Assembly: GCA_965153355.1 (NCBI GenBank)
Contig: OZ231126.1
Coordinates: forward strand, 62,310,001-62,374,000
DNA: 64,000 nucleotides
Reading direction: 5' to 3'
Source of the DNA: Flaccisagitta enflata
Taxonomy: Eukaryota; Chaetognatha; Sagittoidea; Aphragmophora
Within the stretch, counting starts at the first letter, position 1. Every line of letters starts with the position of its first letter. The notes under the pieces were generated by a model, which did no database searches, was not told the DNA's origin, and saw only the letters and a program-made list of their open reading frames with translations. A program made the position numbers and the translations under genes. Shown here piece after piece: positions 1 through 12,315 of the stretch.

Positions 1-220
1 CCATAAGACCAAAAAATTGATAGACTAAAAGACTAAATGTAAATTTTCTTGAAAAACTTAAAACGATGTAAAATGACATGAAATGACATAAAAAAACCGT
101 AACAGAAGGACGGACAGAGAGACTAAAAACTGTCTGTTGAAAGTGCTTTTCTTTTTTTCAAAATTCCTTCGGAATCATTGTCAAAATCCAAGCTAAAGAT
201 TTAAAAGAAAGGTAAGTTCA
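1..220. other. AT-rich non-coding DNA, nothing assigned
   Basis: AT-rich sequence with a short run of ATGACATA-like direct repeats near 66-95. No coding signal, RNA gene or clear repeat boundary is visible. Confidence 0.5.
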
Positions 221-228
221 ATAATTTC

Positions 229-554
229 CAGGAGTGTATATAGTTGAGCGGCTTTTGATTTTATTCCCCCCCCCTGCCTTTGATTTTATTCCCCGCGACG
301 CGTCGCGTAGCGTTACAAAATCTTTGATTTTCTTCCCCTCAAAGCTATAAAACAGTATATTTAAGGTTAAAATAGTGTTAAATTGTGTTGTAGTAATTCT
401 ATTTTATCTTTTGGTACTACCAAAAGTGTTTGATCTTCAAAAATTTCTTTTTTTCTTTTTTTCAAACTTTTGATTTTCTTCCCCATCTCCAAACCCTTTG
501 ATTTTATTCCCCCCCCCCGCCGGGGGGGGGAATACTCAACTTTATACACCCCTG
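229..554. mobile_element. hAT-like MITE, 326 bp
   Basis: The ends are inverted repeats: the left begins CAGGAGTGTATATAGTTGAG and the reverse complement of the right begins CAGGGGTGTATAAAGTTGAG (18 of 20 identical). The element is flanked by a perfect 8-bp direct repeat, ATAATTTC, at 221-228 and 555-562. A CAGRG-type terminus with an 8-bp target duplication is the hallmark of the hAT superfamily. The interior has five copies of TTTGATTTT(A/C)TTCCCC, poly-C and poly-G runs, and a CGCGACGCGTCGCG palindrome at 294-307. There is no transposase, so it is non-autonomous. The superfamily call is inference from termini and duplication length. Confidence 0.85.
294..307. repeat. 14-bp perfect palindrome CGCGACGCGTCGCG
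   Basis: This self-complementary GC-rich site lies inside the 229-554 MITE between two TTTGATTTT(A/C)TTCCCC repeats. It resembles the CGCGAC-containing hairpins found at 13221, 56039 and 56388. Confidence 0.8.
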
Positions 555-562
555 ATAATTTC

Positions 563-1784
563 ACAAAGAAATCAAAAGAAAAAAGTATGTTTTACAAACT
601 TTGACACCACTTTTGACCACCTTCTAATTGGAGTATCGAAAAGAGGAAACCACTTTCAACTGCCACTTTTTTCTGCAGGTTCTAAATCTGCAAGGAAAAT
701 TGAGATTTGAGTACTTTGAAATTTTGGATTTCTTTTAGGGATTAGGCTAACAGAGGGTAAGGCGCGGCAACCTAAAAGTAGAATTTTAAGCCCAATATTG
801 GTTTTAATAGAAGCTTGAAACAGCCCCACAATATGATCTGCTCGGAGAATGCCGATTTCATTGCTTTTAATCATTTAGGTACAGGCTAAGGATCATCAAG
901 CGATATATATAATATTTCAACAAATTCGGGCAATGACGCTTTTTGTGGCCGCTGTCAAAATTATTATGAGAAGAAAGACCATGGAAGTTGTCAGAGCAAA
1001 AGAGGTAGGACGCATTAAAATGGCACTCAGCATAGTTGATAGTTTGTCCTAAATCTCTTTTGTCTGGACGAGACACTTAACTACCAAATTATTCAGTTCA
1101 GTCTCCTCAACCTACTGCACTGTGGCCTTTTACCCGATCTTCTCCTCTTCTCTTTACACTCTGCCCTGGCCCAACGGCGATGTCTGGCAGCGAAATTGTC
1201 TACTGTGTCTACCCTGTTTTGCGAAGGGAATTTGTGTCCGACCAAAAGCCAACAAAAAGCTTCCCACTCACGACAGTAAATCAAAGAAAAACAAATGAAT
1301 TCCTCGCATAGACTACCTTCGACGCGCTGCTCCTTACGCAGTTACGCAGTTCTCCTTACGCAGTTATAGCGCGCTGCTTCCGTGCCACTCTTCACGACCC
1401 GCATCCGCCCCCCACTCCCCTTGGCAACCCTCTCTGTCCCTCGCCTCGCTTTAAAACTGGCTTCATGGATGGTGAATCGCATATTTTTCACATTTCTTCT
1501 TTTCCAGAAGCTGGTCTGGCGTAGACAGTCATCACTCTCTTTCTCCCAACTTCTAAGACTCCCTTCATCTTTCAACACGGTCCACTGCTCTAGGAGATTT
1601 GCACTTTTCTCTCCCTTTTTTCTCAATGTCTTTTTTTCATTCCTAGCCTGAACATGCGCGACAGTGCGAGCGTGCTCCTTTAGTCTCTCGTTACCCAACC
1701 CTGCAAGTCGTCCGTCTGACGGTCTGACAAATTTCTCACCCAAACTGAAGTTGAAGTTTTGTTTTTTTTTAATAAATGAATAAA
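563..1784. other. Intergenic stretch without supported genes
   Basis: No convincing coding sequence is visible. A pair of direct repeats containing CTCCTTACGCAGTTA lies at about 1330-1370, flanked by two GCGCTGCT motifs. A minus-strand reading frame of 185 codons (1342-1899) is open, but its first 37 or so codons are the end of the 1787-2360 transposon and the rest is basic and low in complexity. It is not accepted as a gene. Confidence 0.5.
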
Positions 1785-1786
1785 TA

Positions 1787-2360
1787 ACAGGATGTGCAAA
1801 AAATCTCGTACTGGCCATCATATCTACAGAAAAGACACCTATATTTGGAGAAATTCTTTCAAGTTGATATTCAAAGTTAATAACTAGGTTATTTTTCATA
1901 CTTTAGATAATGAAAAATGATGAATGGTAGACAGCCGAATACATTTTTAGACAAACAGGGACATAAGTAGAAAGTCACAACAGATTTCTGTTTTGGTGAA
2001 AAAACATGCATCTTTTGTCTAAATTTGATTGATATATCACTTTTGTTAACTGAATCTCTTCCTAGATGACCTAACTATCTCCCCTTGATACATTTATTCT
2101 CAAACAGGGCCATAAAAGTTGCAACAACCATCCTTTTTGAATAAAAACAGCTCTGCAAATAAGATCATGTCAAAATCGAATTTTCTATTTTTTCTTAAGT
2201 ACATGTCATGGCTATGTATGGAAATATTATCAGCGGTTCTTAGTTTCTACTTTTAGCATGACTAACTGAGATACTCTGGTTCAAATTCTAGGTCATGACT
2301 CCCATAACAAGTATAGTTTTCAAGCTACAGACCAAGTACGAAATTTTATGCTCACCCTGT
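1787..2360. mobile_element. TA-flanked MITE (Tc1/mariner-like termini), 574 bp
   Basis: The left terminus begins ACAGGATGTGCAAAAAATCT and the reverse complement of the right begins ACAGGGTGAGCATAAAATTT. The two ends match over about 26 bp with four differences, both continuing to CGTACT. A TA dinucleotide sits outside each end (1785-1786 and 2361-2362). TA duplication plus an ACAGGGTG-type end suggests a Tc1/mariner-like source; that assignment is inference. There is no transposase reading frame. The interior has two imperfect copies of an ACAGGG(A/C)CATAA motif (about 1957 and 2105). Confidence 0.75.
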
Positions 2361-2483
2361 TATATGAATGGATACTTGGAAAGAATCGTGCATTTATTTT
2401 CACAACTATTACCGCAGCACTGAATAAATAGATAAATCATTAAGAAAAGTTGTCGTTAAGATCAAACAAAAAAAGTAAATGAA

Positions 2484-2640
2484 CAAGGCCAGATACACGA
2501 CTACCCAAGTCACGTGCGGGTGGGTAGGGGAAGTGATAAAAGCTGCAATTCAAGCATCGAGGCAGGGGCAGTGATGTAAATTTAAACGCAGAAAAAAACA
2601 AAGTGTTACCGATAGCCCGACGGACTGACCGACATGGATG
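2484..2640 (-). repeat. Dispersed family A element, diverged copy
   Basis: Reading on the minus strand, the 3' end has the hallmark CGTGTATC(C/T)GGCCTTG preceded by CACGTGACTTGGGTAG and a GC-rich CCCCTACCCACC block. Upstream are a T-rich tract and a GTCGGTCAGTCCGTC tetranucleotide tract. The same order is seen at 58229-58447 and 63579-63778. Confidence 0.65.
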
Positions 2641-3105
2641 GAGCAAAAGAAAAAAGCTGTTATCAGCAACTTCACCCTAAACATCGAAGCAACAATGGAC
2701 ACATCGAGCAACCTAAATGAATTCGTTTTAAGTCTGTACGCATTCAAAGATTTCTTATGTCTCGGTCTTTCGTTCCTTTAAAATGGGAAGTTGAAAACAT
2801 CAATCAAGCTAAATTAAGTTTCACATAAATCTACACGATTCTTGTTGAGTTGGGGGATAAAGATTTGAGAGAGACTGCAACTTTTGTAGATTACCGCCGT
2901 TAATCACGATGAGCTTGGAGGAATTTGCAAATGAAACTCTCGATATGCTAACAGGATTGTTTGCCCAATTGTTGTTGACATAGGCAGTTTATCCATTTAG
3001 AAATAATTGAAATTTCTTCAAATGATCAATGAAAACAAACGCCATTTTGCCTCGTTCACCTTTTCCTCAGTGAGTCCGTATTTTGGTCTGTTTATCTTTA
3101 CACTG
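2641..3105. other. Non-coding stretch, nothing assigned
   Basis: Mixed-composition sequence with no supported gene, inverted-repeat element or RNA structure. Confidence 0.45.
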
Positions 3106-3136
3106 TGTCTCTATCTGTCTTTGTCTACCTGTCTGT

Positions 3137-3382
<246 letters not shown>

Positions 3383-3537
3383 GATTTCCAATGCTCTATT
3401 TGTGCATTTAACACATGAACAATGACATTGTTACAGAGCTGTACATAGTACAAAGGTTGGTTTAAATAATAAATATCAGTTAGTCATATTGACTGACGTA
3501 CGCAGTGTTGCCCACATTGTAATAATTAATGGAAAGA

Positions 3538-3557
3538 GAGAAAAAGGAGAGAGCGAG

Positions 3558-3603
<46 letters not shown>
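3538..3603. repeat. (GA)n microsatellite
   Basis: A dinucleotide tract, interrupted at the left side by GAGCGAGAGCGAG. Confidence 0.9.
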
Positions 3604-3605
<2 letters not shown>

Positions 3606-4560
3606 GCTTTCAAGCGCTCCTATTCCAAAGACTTCCATTTTCCTTCCCTGATTTTATTGATTAGTCAACTGAAAAGAAGGACTTTTTCTTCGCTCAAGGC
3701 AAGCCTGGCCACCACCAGCGAAAATTGATACATGCTGCTCAATTGGTTGTGTAGACTGGGAATCAAAGGCTGAGAATCAGAGAAACATTAACCATCATTA
3801 TTTTCGGTGAACCTCACCTAACAAATTACAGAATACTACTTTCAGTAAATTACGTGTTTTATAATGAAGGTTCATTAGCTAAGGGCAAGAAGTAAACTGA
3901 TTTATACACAGTGATCTACTGTTTAAATGATATTCTCGGTCTTATCTTACTTTCCCCTTAAATGAAGTGAAGGAGCTTAATCCAAAACACTAATGCTGAA
4001 AAAAAAAATAGATAAGAGCAAATAATGATTACCTGGGTAACCAAAATTCAACCAATCACCCGAGGGCTCTTTCTGCGACTTCTCCCGTCTTGACGTTTTA
4101 ACTTTAAACAGATCCCTAACTCCAAGGCAACTATCCCACTGTTGTGTCTAGCATCAACAATCAAAATGATCCACCCCCAGTGGGAAATATCCACGCGGTA
4201 CCATCAGCCAACCATATCTTATCCCAGGCAACAACTTTTGTAAGTTTACATTCTCACCCTCAAATTCCCCCCCCCCCCTTAAAATGTATCTGCCTACATT
4301 TGTGTACCCTTTCTTCTCTGCTCTTCTCCCTCTTTTTCCCTCTTTTTATATATCCCATCTTTTATCTTGCTTGCTTTGGGTTTTCCCCGTCCAGACTGGA
4401 ATGTGCTTCTCGGCGCGGCTTTGAGACCTCAGGGAAACGCAAACATAAAATAGCTCCCGAGGTTCCAACAAAAATCCCAACCAACGTTTGTTCATGTGTA
4501 CTGTATGGATAAATGTATACGTAGACGTGACTACGTCTACGTCCTACATGAACGTATAGC
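3604..4560. other. Non-coding stretch
   Basis: No supported gene. It contains a poly-C run at about 4266-4278 and the palindromic sequence ACGTAGACGTGACTACGTCTACGT near 4520-4543. A plus-strand frame of 122 codons at 4144-4512 has no recognisable domain and is rich in Ser, Pro, Leu and Phe. It is treated as chance. Confidence 0.4.
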
Positions 4561-4608
4561 TAAGTAGACTCCATTCCCCCCCCCCCCCCAACTAGTACAC
4601 ACAAACCC

Positions 4609-4816
<208 letters not shown>

Positions 4817-4855
4817 ATCACAACACGTTGAAACGGAACGAAGCGATTTTTAATA

Positions 4856-5610
4856 CACCGCTTTCAGATCGGAATGTCGCGAAAAGAAGATATATTACTC
4901 CTAAAATATTTAAGACAACGACTTGATTCTTTTTTCTTGTGGTAGATAATTTGATTAAGTTTTGTTACAAAAAAAGAATCAAAGCCCCAGTGCTGATATA
5001 TTTGCTCTAAATTTCATGACAAAAATTAGTCGATTTCAGCCAAAAATGGCCATTTTTCATAGAAAAAATGAGGTTAGATAGCAGCAGTGCTTCTTTTTTT
5101 CAACAGGAATGGTCCTACAGTGTCAGTTATGAGGAATTAATGAGGTTTTGTTTGAAATTCTAAAAAAATTTGACTTATGTGGTGCAATAACGATTGATTT
5201 TGACCCTAAAACACCGCAAAAACCTCAAGATTTGGGAAAATTCTGAAAAATTGTCTGCAAAATGTTCAAAATTAAAATCAGTGAGAATATTTTTTCCTTA
5301 CAGCATAATCTACATTAAATTCTCTTGAATTCTAGACCAATCCCAGCAATTCAGCTCAATTTGTGTAGAAATGACAACTATGAAATAAAGTAAAAAAAAA
5401 GTTGTTGAGAAAAAAAACCTTCAATGTGAAACATGCATTATTCATTTGTTGTGAGTAGGAGGCTTGAATTTTTTAGTTGGTGGGATATTCTTTGCTTGTA
5501 GCAAAACTTAATCAAATTATCTACCAGAGGAAAAGAGAAAAAAATAATTACTATGAATAGTTTTGGAGTAATATATCTTCTTTTCGCGACATTTCGATCT
5601 GAAAGCGGTG
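4856..5610. mobile_element. TA-flanked MITE with long inverted repeats, 755 bp
   Basis: The left end begins CACCGCTTTCAGATCGGAAT and the reverse complement of the right begins CACCGCTTTCAGATCGAAAT. Similarity continues with gaps for about 125 bp on each side (to about 4980 and from about 5487). TA dinucleotides flank the element at 4854-4855 and 5611-5612. The unoccupied sister site at 6115-6116 has one TA in the same sequence context, which proves the boundaries and a 2-bp duplication. The interior is AT-rich, without a transposase. Confidence 0.93.
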
Positions 5611-5922
5611 TAGATACGCGAGAAGGCAACTAACAAGCCCTACCGGGCAACGATGCGTCCTTACAGCGTATCTGCGTGCACTGACTTTAGCGATAGACAT
5701 GTACGTGATATATATGAAAGGATAGATGGACAGACAGACAGATAAAAAGACAGAGTATCTAAAGAAGCTCTCAAAACAACCTAAACAGTAATTGGTTCAC
5801 TACATGACATCGCCACGGCTGAATAGCGCTGAAAACTGCGACTGTAAAGTGGGCGTATTGGACATACCGTCGGACGGACGGACCGACTTACAGACAGACA
5901 GACTCTCATAAAGAGATGCGTT

Positions 5923-5928
<6 letters not shown>

Positions 5929-5968
<40 letters not shown>

Positions 5969-6003
5969 ACGCACACGCGCACGCACACACACGCACACGC
6001 ACA

Positions 6004-6059
<56 letters not shown>

Positions 6060-6077
6060 AAAGCACACACACGCACT
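5929..6077. repeat. (CA)n microsatellite, copy 2 of the duplicated locus
   Basis: A CA tract with several CG and one TA interruption, equivalent in position to the tract at 4609-4816. Confidence 0.95.
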
Positions 6078-6417
6078 ATCACAACACGTTGAAACGAAAC
6101 AAAGCGATTTTTGATAGATACGCGAGAAGGCAACTAACAAGCCCTACCGGGCAACGATGCGTCCTTACAGTGTATCTGCGTGCACTGACTTTAGCGATAG
6201 ACATGTACGTGATATATATGAAAGGATAGATGGACAGACAGACAGATAAAAAGACAGAGTATCTAAAGAAGCTCTCAAAACAACCTAAACAGTAATTGGT
6301 TCACTACATGACATCGCCGCGGCTGAATAGCGCTGAAAACTGCGACTGTAAAGTGGGCGTATTGGACATACCGTCGGACGGACGGACCGACTTACGGACA
6401 GACAGACTCTCATAAAG

Positions 6418-6442
6418 AGATGCGTTCCTCACGGACGCATCT
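6418..6442. repeat. Hairpin AGATGCGT / ACGCATCT
   Basis: Arms at 6418-6425 and 6435-6442 are perfectly complementary around a 9-base loop. The hairpin sits exactly at the right end of the segmental duplication. A related hairpin occurs at 6543-6560. Confidence 0.75.
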
Positions 6443-6542
6443 AAATACGATGACTGGACGGGACAGGAGCGCCTACGTGACCGAAGCCAAGCGTAAAAGC
6501 TCGCAAATGTTTTTCTCTCGACTCAATTCCCTTTTCCTTTTT

Positions 6543-6620
6543 AGATGCGTCCTCGCATCTCTAAAAGAGGGTCTGTCCGTCCGTCCGTCGATCGGTCCGT
6601 CCGTCCGTCCATATATCCGT
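6543..6620 (+). repeat. Hairpin-capped GTCC tetranucleotide element (family C)
   Basis: A 7-bp hairpin (AGATGCG, loop TCCT, CGCATCT) is followed by CTAAAAGAGGGTCTGTCCG and a GTCC/GTCG tetranucleotide tract. The order of short hairpin, AGAGG(C/G)TTTGTC-like block and GTCC tract recurs at 12316-12380 and, without a clear hairpin, at 57540-57610 and 10110-10165. Confidence 0.6.
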
Positions 6621-6932
6621 TACGCCTTCTTAAAAAACGCAGTTTTTGGCGCTTTTCAGCCGCGAGGATGTCATTTATCTAGTCGTTAGGATATTTTAAG
6701 AGCCTCTTCGATACTATGTTGTCATCTGTTTGTCCGTTTAGAACTTTAGCGCCAAAGTCAATACACGCAGAGACACAGTCAGGACGCATCGTTGCCTGGT
6801 CGGGCTTGTTTCTCGTCTGTACATTTGCTGTCTGTACATCAACTCCCTTTCGATTGTTTTATCCCACACTTTTTTGCCTGTCTCTCTTCCCTTTCACTTC
6901 TTTCACTTCTTTCACCTCTTTCAATTATTCTT

Positions 6933-7510
<578 letters not shown>

Positions 7511-7669
7511 CCACTTCCCTTTTTTGACAAATATTTTATCCTTACCCTCGCCCTATTTTTTTCCGACGGCGACGTCCAACCCTCGAGACAAATACAAGTT
7601 ATGAGGGGGACATAACTCTCCTTTTCCTCGTCAAGCTTGGCACCGAGTACGCGCGTCTCGAAGACGAAA

Positions 7670-8005
<336 letters not shown>

Positions 8006-8259
8006 GAAAAAGACAGACAGAAATGATAAGTAGACAGATCAGCGGTACCTGTGCACTGTTTGTGTGGTCTGTGAGTGAAGTGAAGGGAAGCAGAGAAGCG
8101 GTCCTAAAGAGGACCAAATTCTATAGAACACAGGGGGAACGACATCTTTCTAGCGGCCCGCCTGCTTTTCTCTCAGGGACCTAGGATCTACAGTGATTGG
8201 ATAAAACATAAAAGGTATATATGTCATACCGTTGGTTTTAATTCAACGTATTGATGATA

Positions 8260-8437
8260 AACAAAATATTGTATGCAACAACTAGCAATTGAAATTACAC
8301 CCGGCTGTAATGTTAAAAAATTGCCGCAATACTGCTGGCTGTGATTCTAGCAATCAGTTGTTGCATATTGTTGCATATTGTTCCGCCTATCATATAACAT
8401 TTTGTTTGTTGCACATTATTGCATACAATATTTTGTT
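8260..8437. mobile_element. Short inverted-repeat element, 178 bp
   Basis: The left arm AACAAAATATTGTATGCAA (8260-8278) is perfectly complementary to 8419-8437. The interior carries repeated TGTTGCATAT motifs. No target duplication is visible, so the class is not assigned; a foldback MITE is a reasonable guess. Confidence 0.6.
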
Positions 8438-8581
8438 CAAAAGCAGTATGTTGTATCAAAGTCAATGGTATATATACCGGTAATGTTAGGGAATTCAATC
8501 CCGTCGCTTGTTTTTCCCCGCAAAGACAAATGTTCAATTCAAGCTTACTCAAGCTAAAACATATAAAAGCAAACCCACACC

Positions 8582-8645
8582 TCGCCCTAACCCTAACCCT
8601 AAAACCCACCCCATCCCTAACCCTTACCCCACCCCTAACCCTAAA
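8582..8645. repeat. Interstitial telomere-like CCCTAA repeats
   Basis: CCCTAACCCTAACCCTAAAA is followed by degenerate units (CCCATCCCTAACCC, CCCACCCCTAACCCTAAAA). The minus strand reads TTAGGG with G-runs of three or four, so it could form a G-quadruplex. It lies far from either window end, so it is interstitial. Whether it matches the species telomere is unknown. Confidence 0.8.
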
Positions 8646-8739
8646 ACATTACCCGCTTAAAAACACTTAAAAATAAAAGATACGGATTGACATCGCTAAC
8701 GTGACCTATATGGCTATAATGGTTGGAGCAACAGTGTCC

Positions 8740-9046
8740 ACTGACTGTCTACGTCTCAAAGGCAAGGATCTAGATCTGAGAGGCTTGAATCAAGTTCTGA
8801 AATTCTGGATCTTAGAGGACAGAACCTGTGCTATTCAGGTGCCAAAGGCAGGGATATGGGTATTGGTGGCCAGGATCTGGACCAAGGAAGGTAAGATCAA
8901 GGTGTTCAAGACCAAGATCTAGGCCTCGGAAACTGGGATCTAATGGTGAGAATCTTTGTCTGCAAGGCGATAATTTGGGTTTTGAGGCCAGGATCTGGAT
9001 ACCAGAGGCCGCAATATGGTTCTCAGAGGCCAGGATCTGCGTCTGG
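8740..9046. repeat. Degenerate AGGCCAGGATCTGG minisatellite
   Basis: The core (A)GGCCAGGATCTGG and variants such as GAGGCTTGAATC and AAGACCAAGATCTAGG recur at about 30-40 bp spacing. Similar AGGCC-rich degenerate arrays lie at 13440-13550 and 56830-57080. No open frame is convincing. Confidence 0.55.
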
Positions 9047-11872
9047 GCACGGGTCCCAGGGCCAAACCCTAGGTGGAAAAAAAAAGTCAAGGTTTGTTAA
9101 CCCCCTGCTTATCTTATTCATGGTGTCAGGCAGAGGTGTCACGATTTTTTGTTTTACAGTATCGACCAGGTCGATCTAATCATGGTCGATCCCAAAAAAT
9201 GTATCGACTCAGTATCGACCATGGGTCGATTTTTTGCCAGTTAGTCCTTTTCCCATATATCAATGCTGTTTACTTTCAGAGCAACATGTCTTAGAAACCA
9301 ACCGGTATCACAAGATTAGATATTCAAGATTTTTACCTCGGCCTTGTAAGTTTGTAGTCACTTATAGTTGATACCAAAAAAAAAAGAAAAAAGAGTAAAT
9401 AAGCACTCATAACTATCTAAGAAATGTGTTTGGAAAAACCATTAAGGAGAGATATTTTGACTTCTCGTTAAGATAGATAAACTAGATTTATGAGCATTTT
9501 AATCTATGTTGAAAAATTTACAATCTGAGCACAATCTCCTATCAGTACATCAAACCGTTTGAAAATGCCATCAGTTTGAAGTTGGTCATGTTCTTTCAAA
9601 AATGGCAGAAAAAATAGAATTTCTCCTTTTTACTCCCATTTTATCTTTGAAATGCCCTTAAATTGAAATCTTTGAAATGCCCTTAAATCTTACCAAAAAG
9701 TGAGGGAAACATGCCAATTGCACCACTGGTTAGCTCTTAAGCTCTAGTTCTATAATCTAATGGATTTCAAAAGGGAAGTAGCCCAATTATGCAAACAAAA
9801 ATGACCAAAATCTACCATTTTCACCATAACCATCTCGTGTGATAAATAAAACTTGCCATCCCTAAAGTGGAATAAAAATTGTTTTTCTGTTTAGTTAGTA
9901 AAAATATGAGAATAACCAAAAACAATCAGGTACATAAGTTTTGAGTACAGGAGGGAGAAAACATACTGTAAACCCTAAGTGTTTCCAAACTTTTTTCCTA
10001 GATAGTAGGAGCGGAGGAAAACTCTACCGACTACCAAAAGCCCAAAGTTTTTAACATGCCTCTTTAACAAACTCATTTTTTTTTCATCAAATGGAACAAG
10101 GCGAGATTTTTTTTGCATGTATACTGGCTTTGTCCGTCCATCTGTTTGTCCATCTGTTGCTCAAGTTTATAACGCGGAGACCCGCATTTATGAAACTGCA
10201 TATTTGGAGAGGCTTTTTTTTCCAAGATGGGTAATATTTTGGATGAAAAGCGATCTCGATCTCCACAGTTTTCTGCGCCTTGTTCCTTTTTAAACAAAAA
10301 AAAAAATGTATTCAATTTGTTCATTATTCCATTTTTGCTTATTCAATATCAAAGGAATTCAGTTTTATAACTTTTTTTTTCTTGATTTACTCAGAGATCA
10401 GGCTGATTACTAAATTAGTGCTAGCTTCATTCAGGCCGGAAAACAGACAAAAAATCGACCTGATACATTTGTGCTTTGGTGAATCAGGAAGATTTTTTGA
10501 AAATATAGAAAATCGACCCGATTAATCTACTAGTCAATAGTATCGTGACTTCTCTGGTGTCAGGTATAGTTAAAGCCATAAGACAAAAAAATTGGCTTGG
10601 AAATATAGCATTTATAGTCTAAAAATAGCAAAAATGAAGCATTTTAAAGCTAAAAATTATGGTAATGATTTTCAAAAGTTGAAAAAAAAAATAATTGAAT
10701 GGTTTGATTGTAGTTGCTGTATAAATGCTTTTACCCCTTTAAGCTAGTTTGGAGGGCTTTTTATACATAAGGGCTAAAAACCATCGAAAAAACAGCAATT
10801 TTCTTTTTTTTCTATCCTTGATTTACAAATAATCTTTTCAAACTGATTGTTTGAGATTTTGTCATGTGTATTTCAACCATAATTATACATTTTTTTCAGT
10901 TTTTATGTTATTGAAAATTGTATTTACAATTCTAAGCTGAATAGATGGTTTTAAACTGTTTTTAAGCTGTTTTTAGCTGTTTTTTTTGCCTAAATCTATC
11001 AAATATCCCACCAAAAAAACCTTTAAAGGGTAAAAGCAATTATACAGCAAATATCATGACAATATTCAAGTAACAGTGGCAAAAAAAAAAACCGGACGCT
11101 GTTTTTTGATCAAGGATTTCTCAGTAACTAAAAAAGATAAACCATTAAAATCCATGACGGTTTCAAAGAGCTTCGAAAAATCTTTCTTTTGAGCTCTCAC
11201 AGAACATTGTAGCTTCAGGACTTTAGAAGTTATGATGCTTTAAAGATAACTACTCAAAAATCTCGAATCTGGTGTCAATCTTTTGAGAGTAACTATCTTT
11301 GAATTGATATAGCTTGAAAACGAATAAGAATCATGATTTCTGCTTGATTCCATCTTGTAGAGAATTCAAAATACTTCAATTTCGCCTAGAATTTCGTTCC
11401 ATTTATTTGATTTCTTCATCCTACAGAATATGTAAAACAAAAAGTGTCTTATTGTAAAACCCAGGAATTTGCTTTTAAGAAAATGGGTGTTGAATTTCAA
11501 TCTTACGTCATTTTTAAAACGACTTGAGCTAGAAGTTTCTGCTTGGTCTAGATTTGTAGAATTTTTGAAGCTCTTTAAAATGCTCAAGTGAAAAATATGT
11601 GTAGTATTCAGTCAATCATGAAAAACTAAGCGTCCGTTTTTTTTTTGGCCACTGTTATTTTCAAAACTTTCAGAAATTATATCTGCAATTTTTAGCTTCA
11701 AAAATACTTAGAAATGCTTTATTTTTGCTTTTAATGCTATAAATGCTATATTTCCAAGCCAATCTTTTTGATTTATAGCTCTAATCATATCTGACGCCAT
11801 GTATAACATGTAGAGGGGATTCACAATACTTGACCTTTTTTTCCACCTAGGGTTTGGCCCTGGGACCCGTGC
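9047..11872. mobile_element. Inverted-repeat element interrupted by a hAT-like insertion
   Basis: The left arm starts GCACGGGTCCCAGGGCCAAA (9047) and matches the reverse complement of the sequence ending at 11872. The arm continues through CCCTAGGTGGAAAAAA and GTCAAG to CATGGTGTCAG, then resumes after the insertion at 10565 with an ATTGGCTTGGAAATATAGCA block matching 11740-11770 inverted. Total arm length is about 200 bp. A further inverted pair, AACAGTGGC(C)A10CGGACGCT, lies at about 11070-11100 and 11628-11658. Without the insertion the element would be about 1.39 kb. No target duplication or transposase was found. Confidence 0.75.
9131..10556. mobile_element. hAT-like non-autonomous element, 1,426 bp
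   Basis: The termini are CAGAGGTGTCACGAT (left) and, reverse-complemented from the right, CAGAGAAGTCACGAT. An exact 8-bp direct repeat GTGTCAGG flanks it at 9123-9130 and 10557-10564. The uninterrupted counterpart in the right arm of the host element (near 11788) has a single related GCGTCAGA, confirming insertion. Subterminal regions carry repeated ATCGACC and GGTCGAT motifs (9150-9235, 10450-10520), as is usual for hAT transposase binding sites. No transposase frame is present. The AT-rich interior includes a GTCCGTCCATCTG tract near 10130. Confidence 0.92.
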
Positions 11873-12191
11873 ATGGGACTCTTCGAGCCCTTCCATCTCC
11901 CTCTCTGATATCCTAGTTGCCCCTCGTGTTTCCCTAATCTCAATTTCACGAGGTCACGATTAATTCGAGGAAATGAATAATTTGAGTGAATAACCCCCAA
12001 AAATATCCCAAACAAGGGAATGAAGTGGAAAAAATAGGAAAAAAACTTCCGCGCAATCTCACCGAGGCCAAAAATAACAGTCCGCGCATTAGTCTCAAAG
12101 GTTTCTCCTATTTTTCCTCTCTCGTTTTCTATGTCTTTAGGCCCTTTTCAAACGTATACATGGATGTGTTTAGGTCACTTGGTTCGTTGAT

Positions 12192-12296
<105 letters not shown>

Positions 12297-12315
12297 TATT
12301 TCTAGTCAAGGACTA

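Noticed and set aside
1342-1899. 185-codon minus-strand frame.
   Set aside because: Its N-terminal codons are the end of a MITE and the remainder is basic and low-complexity, without a domain.
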